Assembly: GCA_900556185.1 (NCBI GenBank)
Contig: USNN01000006.1
Coordinates: 1 to 22,660 of the forward strand
Reading direction: 5' to 3'
DNA: 22,660 nucleotides
Source: an uncultured Eubacteriales bacterium
Lineage (GTDB): Bacteria; Bacillota; Clostridia; Christensenellales; UBA1242
In this document: positions 7,296-14,167 of the stretch, one piece after another
Position numbering within the stretch: the stretch's first letter is position 1
How the letters are laid out: the number at the start of each line of letters is the position of its first letter
Notes under the pieces: generated by a model
Told to the model about the DNA's origin: nothing
Seen by the model: the letters and a program-made list of their open reading frames with translations, nothing else
The model's database searches: none
Made by a program: the position numbers and the translations under genes

Positions 7296-9273
7296 GAGAT
7301 ATAATTTTGAAAAACCTACGGGCAATGTTTATTCTATGAATGAACTAAAGGCCTTAATGGAATTTATCAATAACTACAACGACCTAAAAGCAACTAACGG
7401 CAATGAACTTAACATTCGTGCTGGTCTTGTTGCAACTGGAAAATTTGGTGACGACAACGCAGTTTTAGAAAAAATAAGGGCAACTAAAATGTTCTGCGGT
7501 GGTGATATTCCATCAAAAGACCAATGTGCTGAATTATTGGTTCAATATAATGCATACGCAAACGCTAAATTAGCGCAAGCAAAAAAGGCTGCCGAAGAAG
7601 CAAAAAGTCAAGAAATGACCTATGAAGTTCCAGCTGGTCCAGGCGGGGCTCCAGTAAGCTTAAGTGCCGAAGAAATGAAAAAACAAGGCAAAAAGCAAAG
7701 CCGAAGATTTACAAGACTATACATTACAAGATTTCTTTCTGTTTTAGGTTTTGCCGTTGTTGGTGCTTGGGCAGTGCCACTACTTGCAACAATGCTTATT
7801 GGTTCCACTGCTGCAGTTAGCACAATTGCTGCAATTACAACCGTGGCTAGTATTGTTGGTGCTATCGGGGGTGGAATACTTGGTAACAGGCTATTTAATA
7901 CCTTTGGTAAAGCAAAACTAGAAGAAGCAAGAAGATTTAAAAGAGTTTATGACGATAACTCTGCAAGCATAGAAAAACAAGTGCAAAATTCAAGAGAAAA
8001 ACAAAACGAATATGAAAGAATGTTAAAAGAATTCGGTTTTGAAAATTCTCCAGAACAAGATTTAACAAATGTTGCTAATCAATACGGCATAGACCTTAAT
8101 TATACTGCAGACCAACCAAGTGCTCAAACAGCGCAACCAACCAATTCACCAGTTGAAATTGGTAGTGAACGACCTGCAGTAGAATCTGACGCTAACGAAG
8201 ATTCTGGACCTGAACGAACAATGGAACAACAAGAAGAAACAAAATCAGAAGAAATTAAGCCAGAAGAACCAGTAGTAGAAGCACCAAAGGCGGGTGCAGA
8301 ATTTGGACCAGATGAAGGCGAAGATATTCCTGATGGTGGGGAAATTAAACCAACTGACGATGATTCTAAGTTGAAAAAATATGAAGCACCTAATTCTATT
8401 TATTATAAGCCACATACTTGGAAACTTGCACCAAAAGATGGCGTAACTAAGCCAGACGACCCTGCAGAGAAAACAGTTTTGTCTGAAGCAGACGAAAAGA
8501 AAAGAACTGCTTTACTTGAAAAAGTAGAACAACTAAGAAGCGAATTAAGTCAAACCAAAAAGTATCTTAAAGTAAATGAGTTTTATGGCATCAAGGATGC
8601 GAAGGCTGAAATGGAAAAGTTAGCCAAGGCACAAGAATGGATAGAAAAGTGTGAATCTCGAGAATCTTTGGATGAATTAGAAAAAATGTATGATGCTACA
8701 GAAACTTATTATTATAAGTTGGTAGCAAAAAATCGTCCAGCAAAAGCAATACGAGGTTGCGAAGCGGTTTTAGCATCTTTAAACATTGAAGGTGGTATAG
8801 ACTTATTAAAGGCTAAAGAAGAATTTACAAATGGCGGTTGCGGAATTACAAGAGAAACAAAACTAGGTAGAGCAATCACAAATAATATGTTCTACGAAAA
8901 AGCAAACGAACTTGTAGACAGATACAAAACTTATAACGTTGAAGGTAGGGTTCAAGAAGCATACAGCAGAACAGATGGTGAATCATTATCTTACCATGAT
9001 GCGAGCGAAGAAGTAAACCCAACACTTTTAAATGAAGTTTTAAAAGCATATTCAAGAAGAATTAGTGCTGATAAAGAAAACCGTCCAGAAGTTGAAAATG
9101 AGTCTTCAATGAAGATTAAAAACAGAATTGTTAGAAACTTCAAGGCTCAAAGAAAAACTTCAGGTGCTCTTACTTATGCAGAACTTAAAGAATTGGATAA
9201 AATAGTAAGAGGCGAAATGGCTCTACAAAGCAAAACAATTGCTGGCGATGTTGAAGAAGAAAACGAAATGTAA
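7294..9273 (+). CDS. Unknown membrane-hairpin protein with long linker and C-terminal helical domain, 659 aa
   Basis: I place the start at the ATG at 7294, not the in-frame ATG 15 bases earlier: the earlier one overlaps the GGGGGAAA ribosome-binding site (7281-7288) that serves 7294. No family is recognised. Layout by residue: N-terminal helical domain (about 14-104) like the 332-aa and 489-aa neighbours; a G/P-rich turn (112-120); two membrane segments (about 144-169 and 173-199), the second rich in glycine and small residues; a charged helix (205-248); a long linker rich in P, E, D and Q (about 255-400), probably disordered; and a C-terminal region of about 260 residues (400-659) that looks all-helical. 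No signal peptide or catalytic motif is seen. It is the largest member and follows its own promoter. The linker could let the C-terminal domain reach a distant partner. Confidence 0.87.
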   Translation: MRYNFEKPTGNVYSMNELKALMEFINNYNDLKATNGNELNIRAGLVATGKFGDDNAVLEKIRATKMFCGGDIPSKDQCAELLVQYNAYANAKLAQAKKAAEEAKSQEMTYEVPAGPGGAPVSLSAEEMKKQGKKQSRRFTRLYITRFLSVLGFAVVGAWAVPLLATMLIGSTAAVSTIAAITTVASIVGAIGGGILGNRLFNTFGKAKLEEARRFKRVYDDNSASIEKQVQNSREKQNEYERMLKEFGFENSPEQDLTNVANQYGIDLNYTADQPSAQTAQPTNSPVEIGSERPAVESDANEDSGPERTMEQQEETKSEEIKPEEPVVEAPKAGAEFGPDEGEDIPDGGEIKPTDDDSKLKKYEAPNSIYYKPHTWKLAPKDGVTKPDDPAEKTVLSEADEKKRTALLEKVEQLRSELSQTKKYLKVNEFYGIKDAKAEMEKLAKAQEWIEKCESRESLDELEKMYDATETYYYKLVAKNRPAKAIRGCEAVLASLNIEGGIDLLKAKEEFTNGGCGITRETKLGRAITNNMFYEKANELVDRYKTYNVEGRVQEAYSRTDGESLSYHDASEEVNPTLLNEVLKAYSRRISADKENRPEVENESSMKIKNRIVRNFKAQRKTSGALTYAELKELDKIVRGEMALQSKTIAGDVEEENEM

Positions 9274-9288
9274 TTAAAGGGAAACGGG

Positions 9289-9313
9289 GGCAAAATTCAT
9301 AGGAGAATTTGCC
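9289..9313 (+). promoter_or_regulatory. Hairpin presenting the ribosome-binding site of the 489-aa gene
   Basis: GGCAAAATTC (9289-9298) pairs with GAATTTGCC (9305-9313) with one bulged A, ending exactly at the base before the ATG at 9314. The Shine-Dalgarno AGGAG (9301-9305) sits in the 6-base loop and closing pair. This could tune translation of this gene relative to the one before it. Confidence 0.5.
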
Positions 9314-10783
9314 ATGTATAACTTCAATGAGATTAACAATCTTAGTGAGTTAAAAGAAACTTGCTTTTATATTAAAGCAATTAATGAATCAGGAACAACA
9401 ATTAAGTCTAGTTCGGACTTAGTTGTAGTTCAGAAATATTTAAAAGAAAAATATAACTTAGAGATTACCGTCTCTAAGTTATATCTATTTGTGCAAAAAA
9501 TTACAACCCTATATAATAAAGGTAAAACTTTTCCAAAAACAAGTGATATAGACGATATAACCAAAGCCTATATAACATCAATAAGAAAAGAAACCAAGCA
9601 AGCAGAAGAAGATATAAAGGTGGCTAGGCTTAACCTGCAAGACCCAAAGTTGCAAGTAGGAAAGAATAGTTACGATAGTTCTGAAAATATTGCAAAAGAC
9701 ATAACTATAGCACGTGCAATGTATCAAACCAAGAAAAATTCATTTATGATTTGGTCGTGTGTTATAAGTTTGTTTATAGTTGCGTTTACATATTGCCTAG
9801 TTGGAATTTTTGCACCAAAATGGCTGGAAAATTTTAGTACAAAGCCACAAGAAATTTTGTTAGTTATTTTGGCAATTGCCGTGCTAGCATTTTTAGTTTA
9901 TTGGTGTATGTATTTATCTAACTATAAACTAATGCACAAAAATAGGGTAAAACTAAACAACTACAACAAGCACTACGCTGTTATTAATTATGACGTGAAA
10001 GCGTTGAATGACGCTAAGTACAAACTTTATGAATTAAAAGAAAAATTCTCTATAAATGGTATAGAGATGACAGATAATTTAATTTATGAGTTTTTGATGG
10101 ATACCGACGACCTAGATATAATGTTTTATAATGCTAACCTAAACAAAAAGGAAGAAGAAAAGCACGAAAAATTGCAACAAGCAAGAAGAATTGGTCCAAT
10201 TATAAGCAAGCAAGCACAAAATAAGGCTTGGGAAGATAGCGAACTATCCAAACTGGAAAAAATGAAGATAAACCAAGAACTTGTTGTTCGTGTGGACGCC
10301 CTTATTAGTTATCTTCATGCTAAAGGTCTTGGAGAAAACGAGTTAAGTAGATCTATTACCAATTTCTATTGCAATGAACTAAGCATCGCATCTAGAAAAG
10401 AAAAGATAGACAAAATAACCAATAAGTACCAACTAGACGCCAACTACATAGAAATTATGAATAAAATTACCGAGTTTGAAAAAGTTTATGATATGGGCGT
10501 AAATAGTTATTTAACTAAGTATAAGCAAGATTTGGTTGTGTCCACTCCTGAGCAATTAAGTTTTAGTGAAGAAATTAACACAATGTTTAATAGAATAGAA
10601 AAGGCTATCACGTTAGGACTATTATCTGAAGGGCAAGTAAAAAGTTTTAAAAAGACTTTAGATAATTATAATGCTGGGCTAATTCAAGGTGTAAATTTTG
10701 TGCATACTATTTATAGATACGACTATGCAAAATTATACGTTAGCCTTTGTGATGAACTTAGTGTTTACGATTTATTAAACTAG
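9314..10783 (+). CDS. Unknown membrane-hairpin protein, 489 aa
   Basis: Unrecognised family. The N-terminal helical domain (about 11-105) has the same pattern as the 332-aa and 659-aa neighbours: SELK, then [FY]I-K-A-[IY]-N, a long amphipathic middle containing KEKYNLE, a KGKTFP turn at 69-74, and a K/Q/E-rich helix. Two membrane segments follow at about 143-166 and 181-201, with a longer loop than in the other members. Then comes a basic helix (205-245) and about 240 residues of charged, mostly helical sequence to the end. No signal peptide is present. It follows the 659-aa gene by 40 bases and precedes the 86-aa gene by 11, so it is mid-operon. Its ribosome-binding site is in a hairpin (9289-9313). 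No enzymatic motif is visible. Confidence 0.87.
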   Translation: MYNFNEINNLSELKETCFYIKAINESGTTIKSSSDLVVVQKYLKEKYNLEITVSKLYLFVQKITTLYNKGKTFPKTSDIDDITKAYITSIRKETKQAEEDIKVARLNLQDPKLQVGKNSYDSSENIAKDITIARAMYQTKKNSFMIWSCVISLFIVAFTYCLVGIFAPKWLENFSTKPQEILLVILAIAVLAFLVYWCMYLSNYKLMHKNRVKLNNYNKHYAVINYDVKALNDAKYKLYELKEKFSINGIEMTDNLIYEFLMDTDDLDIMFYNANLNKKEEEKHEKLQQARRIGPIISKQAQNKAWEDSELSKLEKMKINQELVVRVDALISYLHAKGLGENELSRSITNFYCNELSIASRKEKIDKITNKYQLDANYIEIMNKITEFEKVYDMGVNSYLTKYKQDLVVSTPEQLSFSEEINTMFNRIEKAITLGLLSEGQVKSFKKTLDNYNAGLIQGVNFVHTIYRYDYAKLYVSLCDELSVYDLLN

Positions 10784-10794
10784 GGGGGAAGACT

Positions 10795-11055
10795 ATGAGT
10801 AGGTCAGTAAAAATTCAACTTAAGGCAATGAACAAAGCGTTAAGTGATGTGGCAAAATTAGAATGTGAGCAAAATGGGCTTAATTCTAGCAACACGAATA
10901 AGGTGCTTTTAGATGTAGATAACAGCAAAACATACAACACGCTAGAAGTTATGCGAACTGGTGGGTTATATAACCAAATGAATAAATACTCAAAAATAAC
11001 CAGTTCAAAAATAAAAGATATTAAAAAAGAAGCTGAAATGGCAAATAATAATTAG
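10795..11055 (+). CDS. Small unknown protein, 86 aa
   Basis: This short protein matches no family I know. It is soluble, charged and has no membrane segment or signal peptide. The N-terminus (MSRSVKIQLKAMNKALSDVA) looks like a basic amphipathic helix, and the C-terminal third is lysine-rich and helical. A strong GGGGGGAAG ribosome-binding site precedes the ATG, 11 bases after the 489-aa gene, so it is a real, co-transcribed last gene of the operon. Small size and operon place suggest an accessory or regulatory subunit of the membrane-hairpin proteins; this is inference only. Confidence 0.8.
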   Translation: MSRSVKIQLKAMNKALSDVAKLECEQNGLNSSNTNKVLLDVDNSKTYNTLEVMRTGGLYNQMNKYSKITSSKIKDIKKEAEMANNN

Positions 11056-11080
11056 ACCAACTTTGACCTTTAACTTGGGG

Positions 11081-11109
11081 TAGACAATTATTGATTGTTG
11101 GTGTATAAT
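11081..11109 (+). promoter_or_regulatory. prfB promoter
   Basis: TAGACA (11081-11086), exactly 17 bases, then a perfect TATAAT (11104-11109). The predicted start near 11116 leaves a leader of about 12 bases that still contains GTGAAGG before the ATG at 11128. Confidence 0.75.
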
Positions 11110-11127
11110 AAGTGGTGAAGGTATAAT

Positions 11128-12228
11128 ATGCAAATTTATGATTATAAACAAGTGCTTTTAGAGCTAGAGAAAAAATTACAAGTTGTTGAACTTAAATTAT
11201 TGTCTTTACCACAAAAGATTAGTGAGATCGAAATAAAACAACAAGACCCAGCATTGTGGCAAGACGCCAGTGCCGTGTCTAAGTTAAATAAAGAATTGAA
11301 AGTTCTAGTTACCAAAAGAGATAGTTTGGAATTTGTTAAGCGGGCTATCTCTGATTTTGCTGTGGGAGTAGAATTATTTGAACTAGAGCCAGAAAGTTAC
11401 AGTGAAAAGGAATTGGAAGTTTTAAAAACAATTGCAACAAACAAACTAAATGAATTATGGATAGAAACATTGTTATCGGGTGAGTATGACGAAGGGTCTG
11501 CTATTATTTCACTTCATTCAGGAGCAGGTGGCGAAGAAGCACAAGATTGGGCAGAGATGCTTGCAAGAATGTATACAAGATATGCAACTAATCACGGTTT
11601 TAAGGTAACCTTGTTAGATACCACACCGGGTGATGGTGCTGGAATAAAAAGCCAAACTTTTTTAATAGATGGTCCTTTTGCTTATGGTTACTTAAAAACT
11701 GAAAAAGGCGTGCATAGGTTGGTTCGGTTATCGCCATTTGACGCTAATAACCGCAGACACACATCTTTTGCATCGCTAGAAGTTTCTCCGTTTATTGAAA
11801 ATGGTAATGATGATATAGAAATTAACCCAAACGACTTAAAAATAGATACCTATAGAAGTAGCGGAGCGGGTGGTCAGCACGTAAATAAAACCGAAAGTGC
11901 TATTAGGATTACGCATATTCCAACTGGAATTGTCGTAACCTGCCAAAACGAACGTAGTCAAATTCAAAATAGAGAAATGGCAATGAAAATGCTAGTTTCT
12001 AAATTAACCGAGCGAAAACTTGCCGAGCAAGATGCAGAGAAAATGAAAAAATTGGCAGAAAACAAAAAGATTGAATGGGGCAGTCAAATACGTTCGTATG
12101 TATTGCACCCATATAGCTTGGCTAAAGACCATCGAACTGGGTTTGAAACGGGTAACGTTCAAGCAGTGCTAGATGGCGAAATACAAAATTTTATAAATGA
12201 ATATCTAAAGGTAATAGACAATGAATAA
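11128..12228 (+). CDS. prfB: Peptide chain release factor 2 (RF2)
   Basis: RF2 reads UGA and UAA stop codons on the ribosome and triggers release of the finished protein. The 366-aa protein is full length. The tripeptide SPF, which recognises the stop codon in RF2, is at 202-204 (RLVRLSPFDANNRRHTSF), and the catalytic GGQ is at 248-250 (SGAGGQHVN). The protein is encoded in one continuous frame with an N-terminus of normal length, so it lacks the programmed +1 frameshift near codon 25 that autoregulates prfB in Bacillus, E. coli and many others. It has its own promoter and overlaps tsaD by 8 bases. In Bacillus prfB follows secA directly; here seven kilobases of unknown genes lie between them. 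Confidence 0.97.
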   Translation: MQIYDYKQVLLELEKKLQVVELKLLSLPQKISEIEIKQQDPALWQDASAVSKLNKELKVLVTKRDSLEFVKRAISDFAVGVELFELEPESYSEKELEVLKTIATNKLNELWIETLLSGEYDEGSAIISLHSGAGGEEAQDWAEMLARMYTRYATNHGFKVTLLDTTPGDGAGIKSQTFLIDGPFAYGYLKTEKGVHRLVRLSPFDANNRRHTSFASLEVSPFIENGNDDIEINPNDLKIDTYRSSGAGGQHVNKTESAIRITHIPTGIVVTCQNERSQIQNREMAMKMLVSKLTERKLAEQDAEKMKKLAENKKIEWGSQIRSYVLHPYSLAKDHRTGFETGNVQAVLDGEIQNFINEYLKVIDNE

Positions 12229-13228
12229 AGACATTTATATATTAGGAATAGAAAGTTCGTGTGATGATACCTCGGTGGCTGTTGTTAAAAACGGCAGAGA
12301 GATACTAAGCAATGTAATTTCTTCTCAGATAGATATACATACACTTTATGGTGGTGTTGTGCCAGAAATTGCATCAAGAAATCACACTAAAAACATAAAA
12401 TATTGTTTAGACGAAGCATTAAAGCAGGCACATTTGTCGTTAGACGATATATCTGCAATAGCCGTTACTTATGGAGCGGGGTTGCTTGGCTCATTAATTA
12501 TTGGCGTAAGTTTTGCAAAAATGCTTAGTTATATGACAGGTAAGCCATTATATGCAGTTAACCACATAGAAGGGCACATTTCTGCCAACTATTTGGAGCA
12601 TAAAGACTTGGAGCCACCATTTATGTGTTTGGTTGTTAGTGGTGGGCATACAGCACTATTCAATCAGACCGATTATTGCCATAAAGATTTAATTTGCACC
12701 ACTGTAGATGATGCAATTGGCGAAGCCTTTGACAAAGTTGCTAGAGAATTGGGGCTTGGTTACCCAGGTGGACCAAAAATTCAAAAAATGGCAGAGCAGG
12801 GTAAGATTAATATAAAATTTATGGCTAGCCACACCAAAATTGAAAATTTTTCGTATAGCGGTTTAAAAACTGCAGTAATTAACTACTTGCATAACAAAAA
12901 ACAACGAGGCGAAGAAATAAATGTTGTTGATGTGTGTGCGTCTTTCCAAGATGAGGCTGTTAACCAACTTGCTGTTAAAATAAAAGAAGAATTAGAAAAG
13001 TCTGGCACAAAAAAACTTGTGTTAGCAGGCGGGGTTTCAGCTAATAGTCACTTAAGGGAAGTGTTAAAGGGCGTTTGCGATGAAGTAGGTGCAAAACTAT
13101 ATTGTCCGTCTTTGACCTTGTGTACAGATAACGCAGGTATGATTGCAAGCCAAGCTTATTATAACTACATAAATGGGGCAGAACCAGCATCAATGGATTT
13201 AAGCCCTAAATCAGTAATAAAATTATAA
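12221..13228 (+). CDS. tsaD: tRNA N6-threonylcarbamoyladenosine transferase TsaD
   Basis: TsaD transfers the threonylcarbamoyl group from threonylcarbamoyl-AMP to A37 of tRNAs that read ANN codons, acting in the cytosol with TsaB and TsaE. The 335-aa length is typical. Visible marks are the nucleotide-binding start GIESSCDDTSVAVV, the metal-binding HIEGH (H115, H119), the phosphate-binding VVSGGHTAL near 143-151, and the C-terminal NAGMIA. The start overlaps the end of prfB by 8 bases, giving translational coupling. The gene ends in a bidirectional terminator. Pairing with RF2 puts two translation-accuracy genes in one unit. tsaB and tsaE are not in the window. Confidence 0.97.
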   Translation: MNKDIYILGIESSCDDTSVAVVKNGREILSNVISSQIDIHTLYGGVVPEIASRNHTKNIKYCLDEALKQAHLSLDDISAIAVTYGAGLLGSLIIGVSFAKMLSYMTGKPLYAVNHIEGHISANYLEHKDLEPPFMCLVVSGGHTALFNQTDYCHKDLICTTVDDAIGEAFDKVARELGLGYPGGPKIQKMAEQGKINIKFMASHTKIENFSYSGLKTAVINYLHNKKQRGEEINVVDVCASFQDEAVNQLAVKIKEELEKSGTKKLVLAGGVSANSHLREVLKGVCDEVGAKLYCPSLTLCTDNAGMIASQAYYNYINGAEPASMDLSPKSVIKL

Positions 13229-13252
13229 AGACCAGATTAACTGGTCTTTTTT
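13227..13252. terminator. Bidirectional terminator between tsaD and the amidase
   Basis: AAAGACCAG (13227-13235) pairs perfectly with CTGGTCTTT (13241-13249) around a 5-base loop. Ts flank the right side and As the left, so it can stop transcription from both strands. It touches both stop codons. Confidence 0.88.
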
Positions 13253-13964
13253 AATTGTTTACATTTAGGTAACCAACAATTCCTTTATATATAGAATAGG
13301 CTACTTTTTCTTGGTAATCATCGTTAGTCAATAACTTTTCGTCTTCTGGGTTAGAAAGATACCCACATTCACACAAAACGCTAGGAATTTTGGGCTCGCA
13401 CTTTAATATATAATAGTCGCCAATGGCAATACCTTTATTACTTTCTGGCAAGTCTTTTGTAAAACAATTTTGAATAGATAGAGCAAGTATAGAACTGTTT
13501 TCGTTTGTGTCGTCGTAAAACACTTGAGCACCTCTAAATCTAGAATGAACAAAACTATTCATATGAACCGAAACGAGCATACAAGCATTGGCACTACTTA
13601 TAATTTCTTTTCTAGCCTTCATATCTCTAATTTTGTAGTCTTTGGAATAAACTCCGTATAGCCCGTTTTCGTCTTTTCGGGTTTTAACAACATCTATGCC
13701 ACTACTTATAAGTAAACTTTCCAACTTTTGAACAATGCTTAGATTTAATGTGGCTTCGGTAATTTTTGTGGTTCTGCCAACACTCCCAGGGTCCACGCCA
13801 CCGTGCCCAGCATCTAAAACAACGGTTATTCCAATTTTAGGTGTGTTCTCAGTTGCTGTTTCGGTTGCGTTTGCTGTTTTATTTAATAGTATAGTAGAAC
13901 CAACTGTGGCACCTATTATTAATATAGATAAAATTATAGACTTTAATTTTGTAATTAGTATCAT
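13251..13964 (-). CDS. N-acetylmuramoyl-L-alanine amidase, CwlD-like (Amidase_3)
   Basis: This enzyme cuts the amide bond between muramic acid and the peptide stem of peptidoglycan, outside the membrane. At 237 aa it has an N-terminal membrane anchor or uncleaved signal (about residues 8-27) and one Amidase_3 domain. The zinc ligands are H54 (DAGHGG), E70 (ITEATLNL) and H134 (VSVHMNS), with the catalytic glutamate E199 (LCECGYLSN), so it should be active. Size, single domain and anchor fit CwlD, which in endospore formers helps make muramic lactam in the spore cortex; a growth-phase amidase is the alternative. The minus-strand ATG at 13964 has no Shine-Dalgarno, which may mean leaderless or weak translation. 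It is divergent from the polymerase-like gene. Confidence 0.92.
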   Translation of the reverse strand: MILITKLKSIILSILIIGATVGSTILLNKTANATETATENTPKIGITVVLDAGHGGVDPGSVGRTTKITEATLNLSIVQKLESLLISSGIDVVKTRKDENGLYGVYSKDYKIRDMKARKEIISSANACMLVSVHMNSFVHSRFRGAQVFYDDTNENSSILALSIQNCFTKDLPESNKGIAIGDYYILKCEPKIPSVLCECGYLSNPEDEKLLTNDDYQEKVAYSIYKGIVGYLNVNN

Positions 13965-14167
13965 AATATAAATTTATGATTGCACAAATATTTTATGCAT
14001 AAAATAGGGAATTTTGTCTAGTGTTATGTCACACATAGCACCATAAACCCCTTTAATATAAAGCGATTATGGGGTTTTGTGTGGTTTAAAAATAATTATG
14101 GTTTTATAAGGTAAACCCATAAAAACCAATTGCAATATTAATTTAATTGTGGTAACATAAATTTGTT
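13965..14167. promoter_or_regulatory. Divergent intergenic region with repeated TTATGG-type motif
   Basis: This 203-base spacer separates two divergently transcribed genes and contains no visible gene. A motif close to TTATGGGGTTT recurs: plus strand at 14068-14077 and 14097-14105, minus strand at about 14114-14125, and a rearranged minus-strand version (CCATAAACCCC) at 14041-14051. The copies also make hairpins: AAACCCC (14045-14051) with GGGGTTT (14071-14077), and TGGTTTTAT (14099-14107) with ATAAAAACCA (14119-14128, one bulge). Neither is followed by a T-run, so they do not look like terminators. Lying upstream of the -35 box at 14130, they could be regulator sites. Confidence 0.45.
14130..14158 (+). 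promoter_or_regulatory. Promoter of the O-antigen-ligase-like gene, nearly leaderless
   Basis: TTGCAA (14130-14135), 17 bases, then TAACAT (14153-14158). Transcription would start near 14165, about 3 bases before the ATG at 14168, and there is no Shine-Dalgarno. Confidence 0.55.

Noticed and set aside
3997..11055. The possibility that the unknown cassette is a prophage or integrative element.
   Set aside because: No integrase, transposase, phage structural motif, tRNA junction or direct repeats are seen at its edges; it is bounded by ordinary terminators and promoters.
11061..11068. CTTTGACC, the core of the RF2 frameshift site, just upstream of prfB.
   Set aside because: It lies 60 bases before the prfB ATG, outside any frame leading into the gene and upstream of the promoter that would make the message. 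No Shine-Dalgarno precedes it. Chance is the better explanation.
14039..14128. The hairpins between the amidase and the polymerase-like gene as terminators or a CRISPR-like array.
   Set aside because: No T-runs follow them, the flanking genes diverge so no terminator is needed, and the repeats are too short and irregular for CRISPR.
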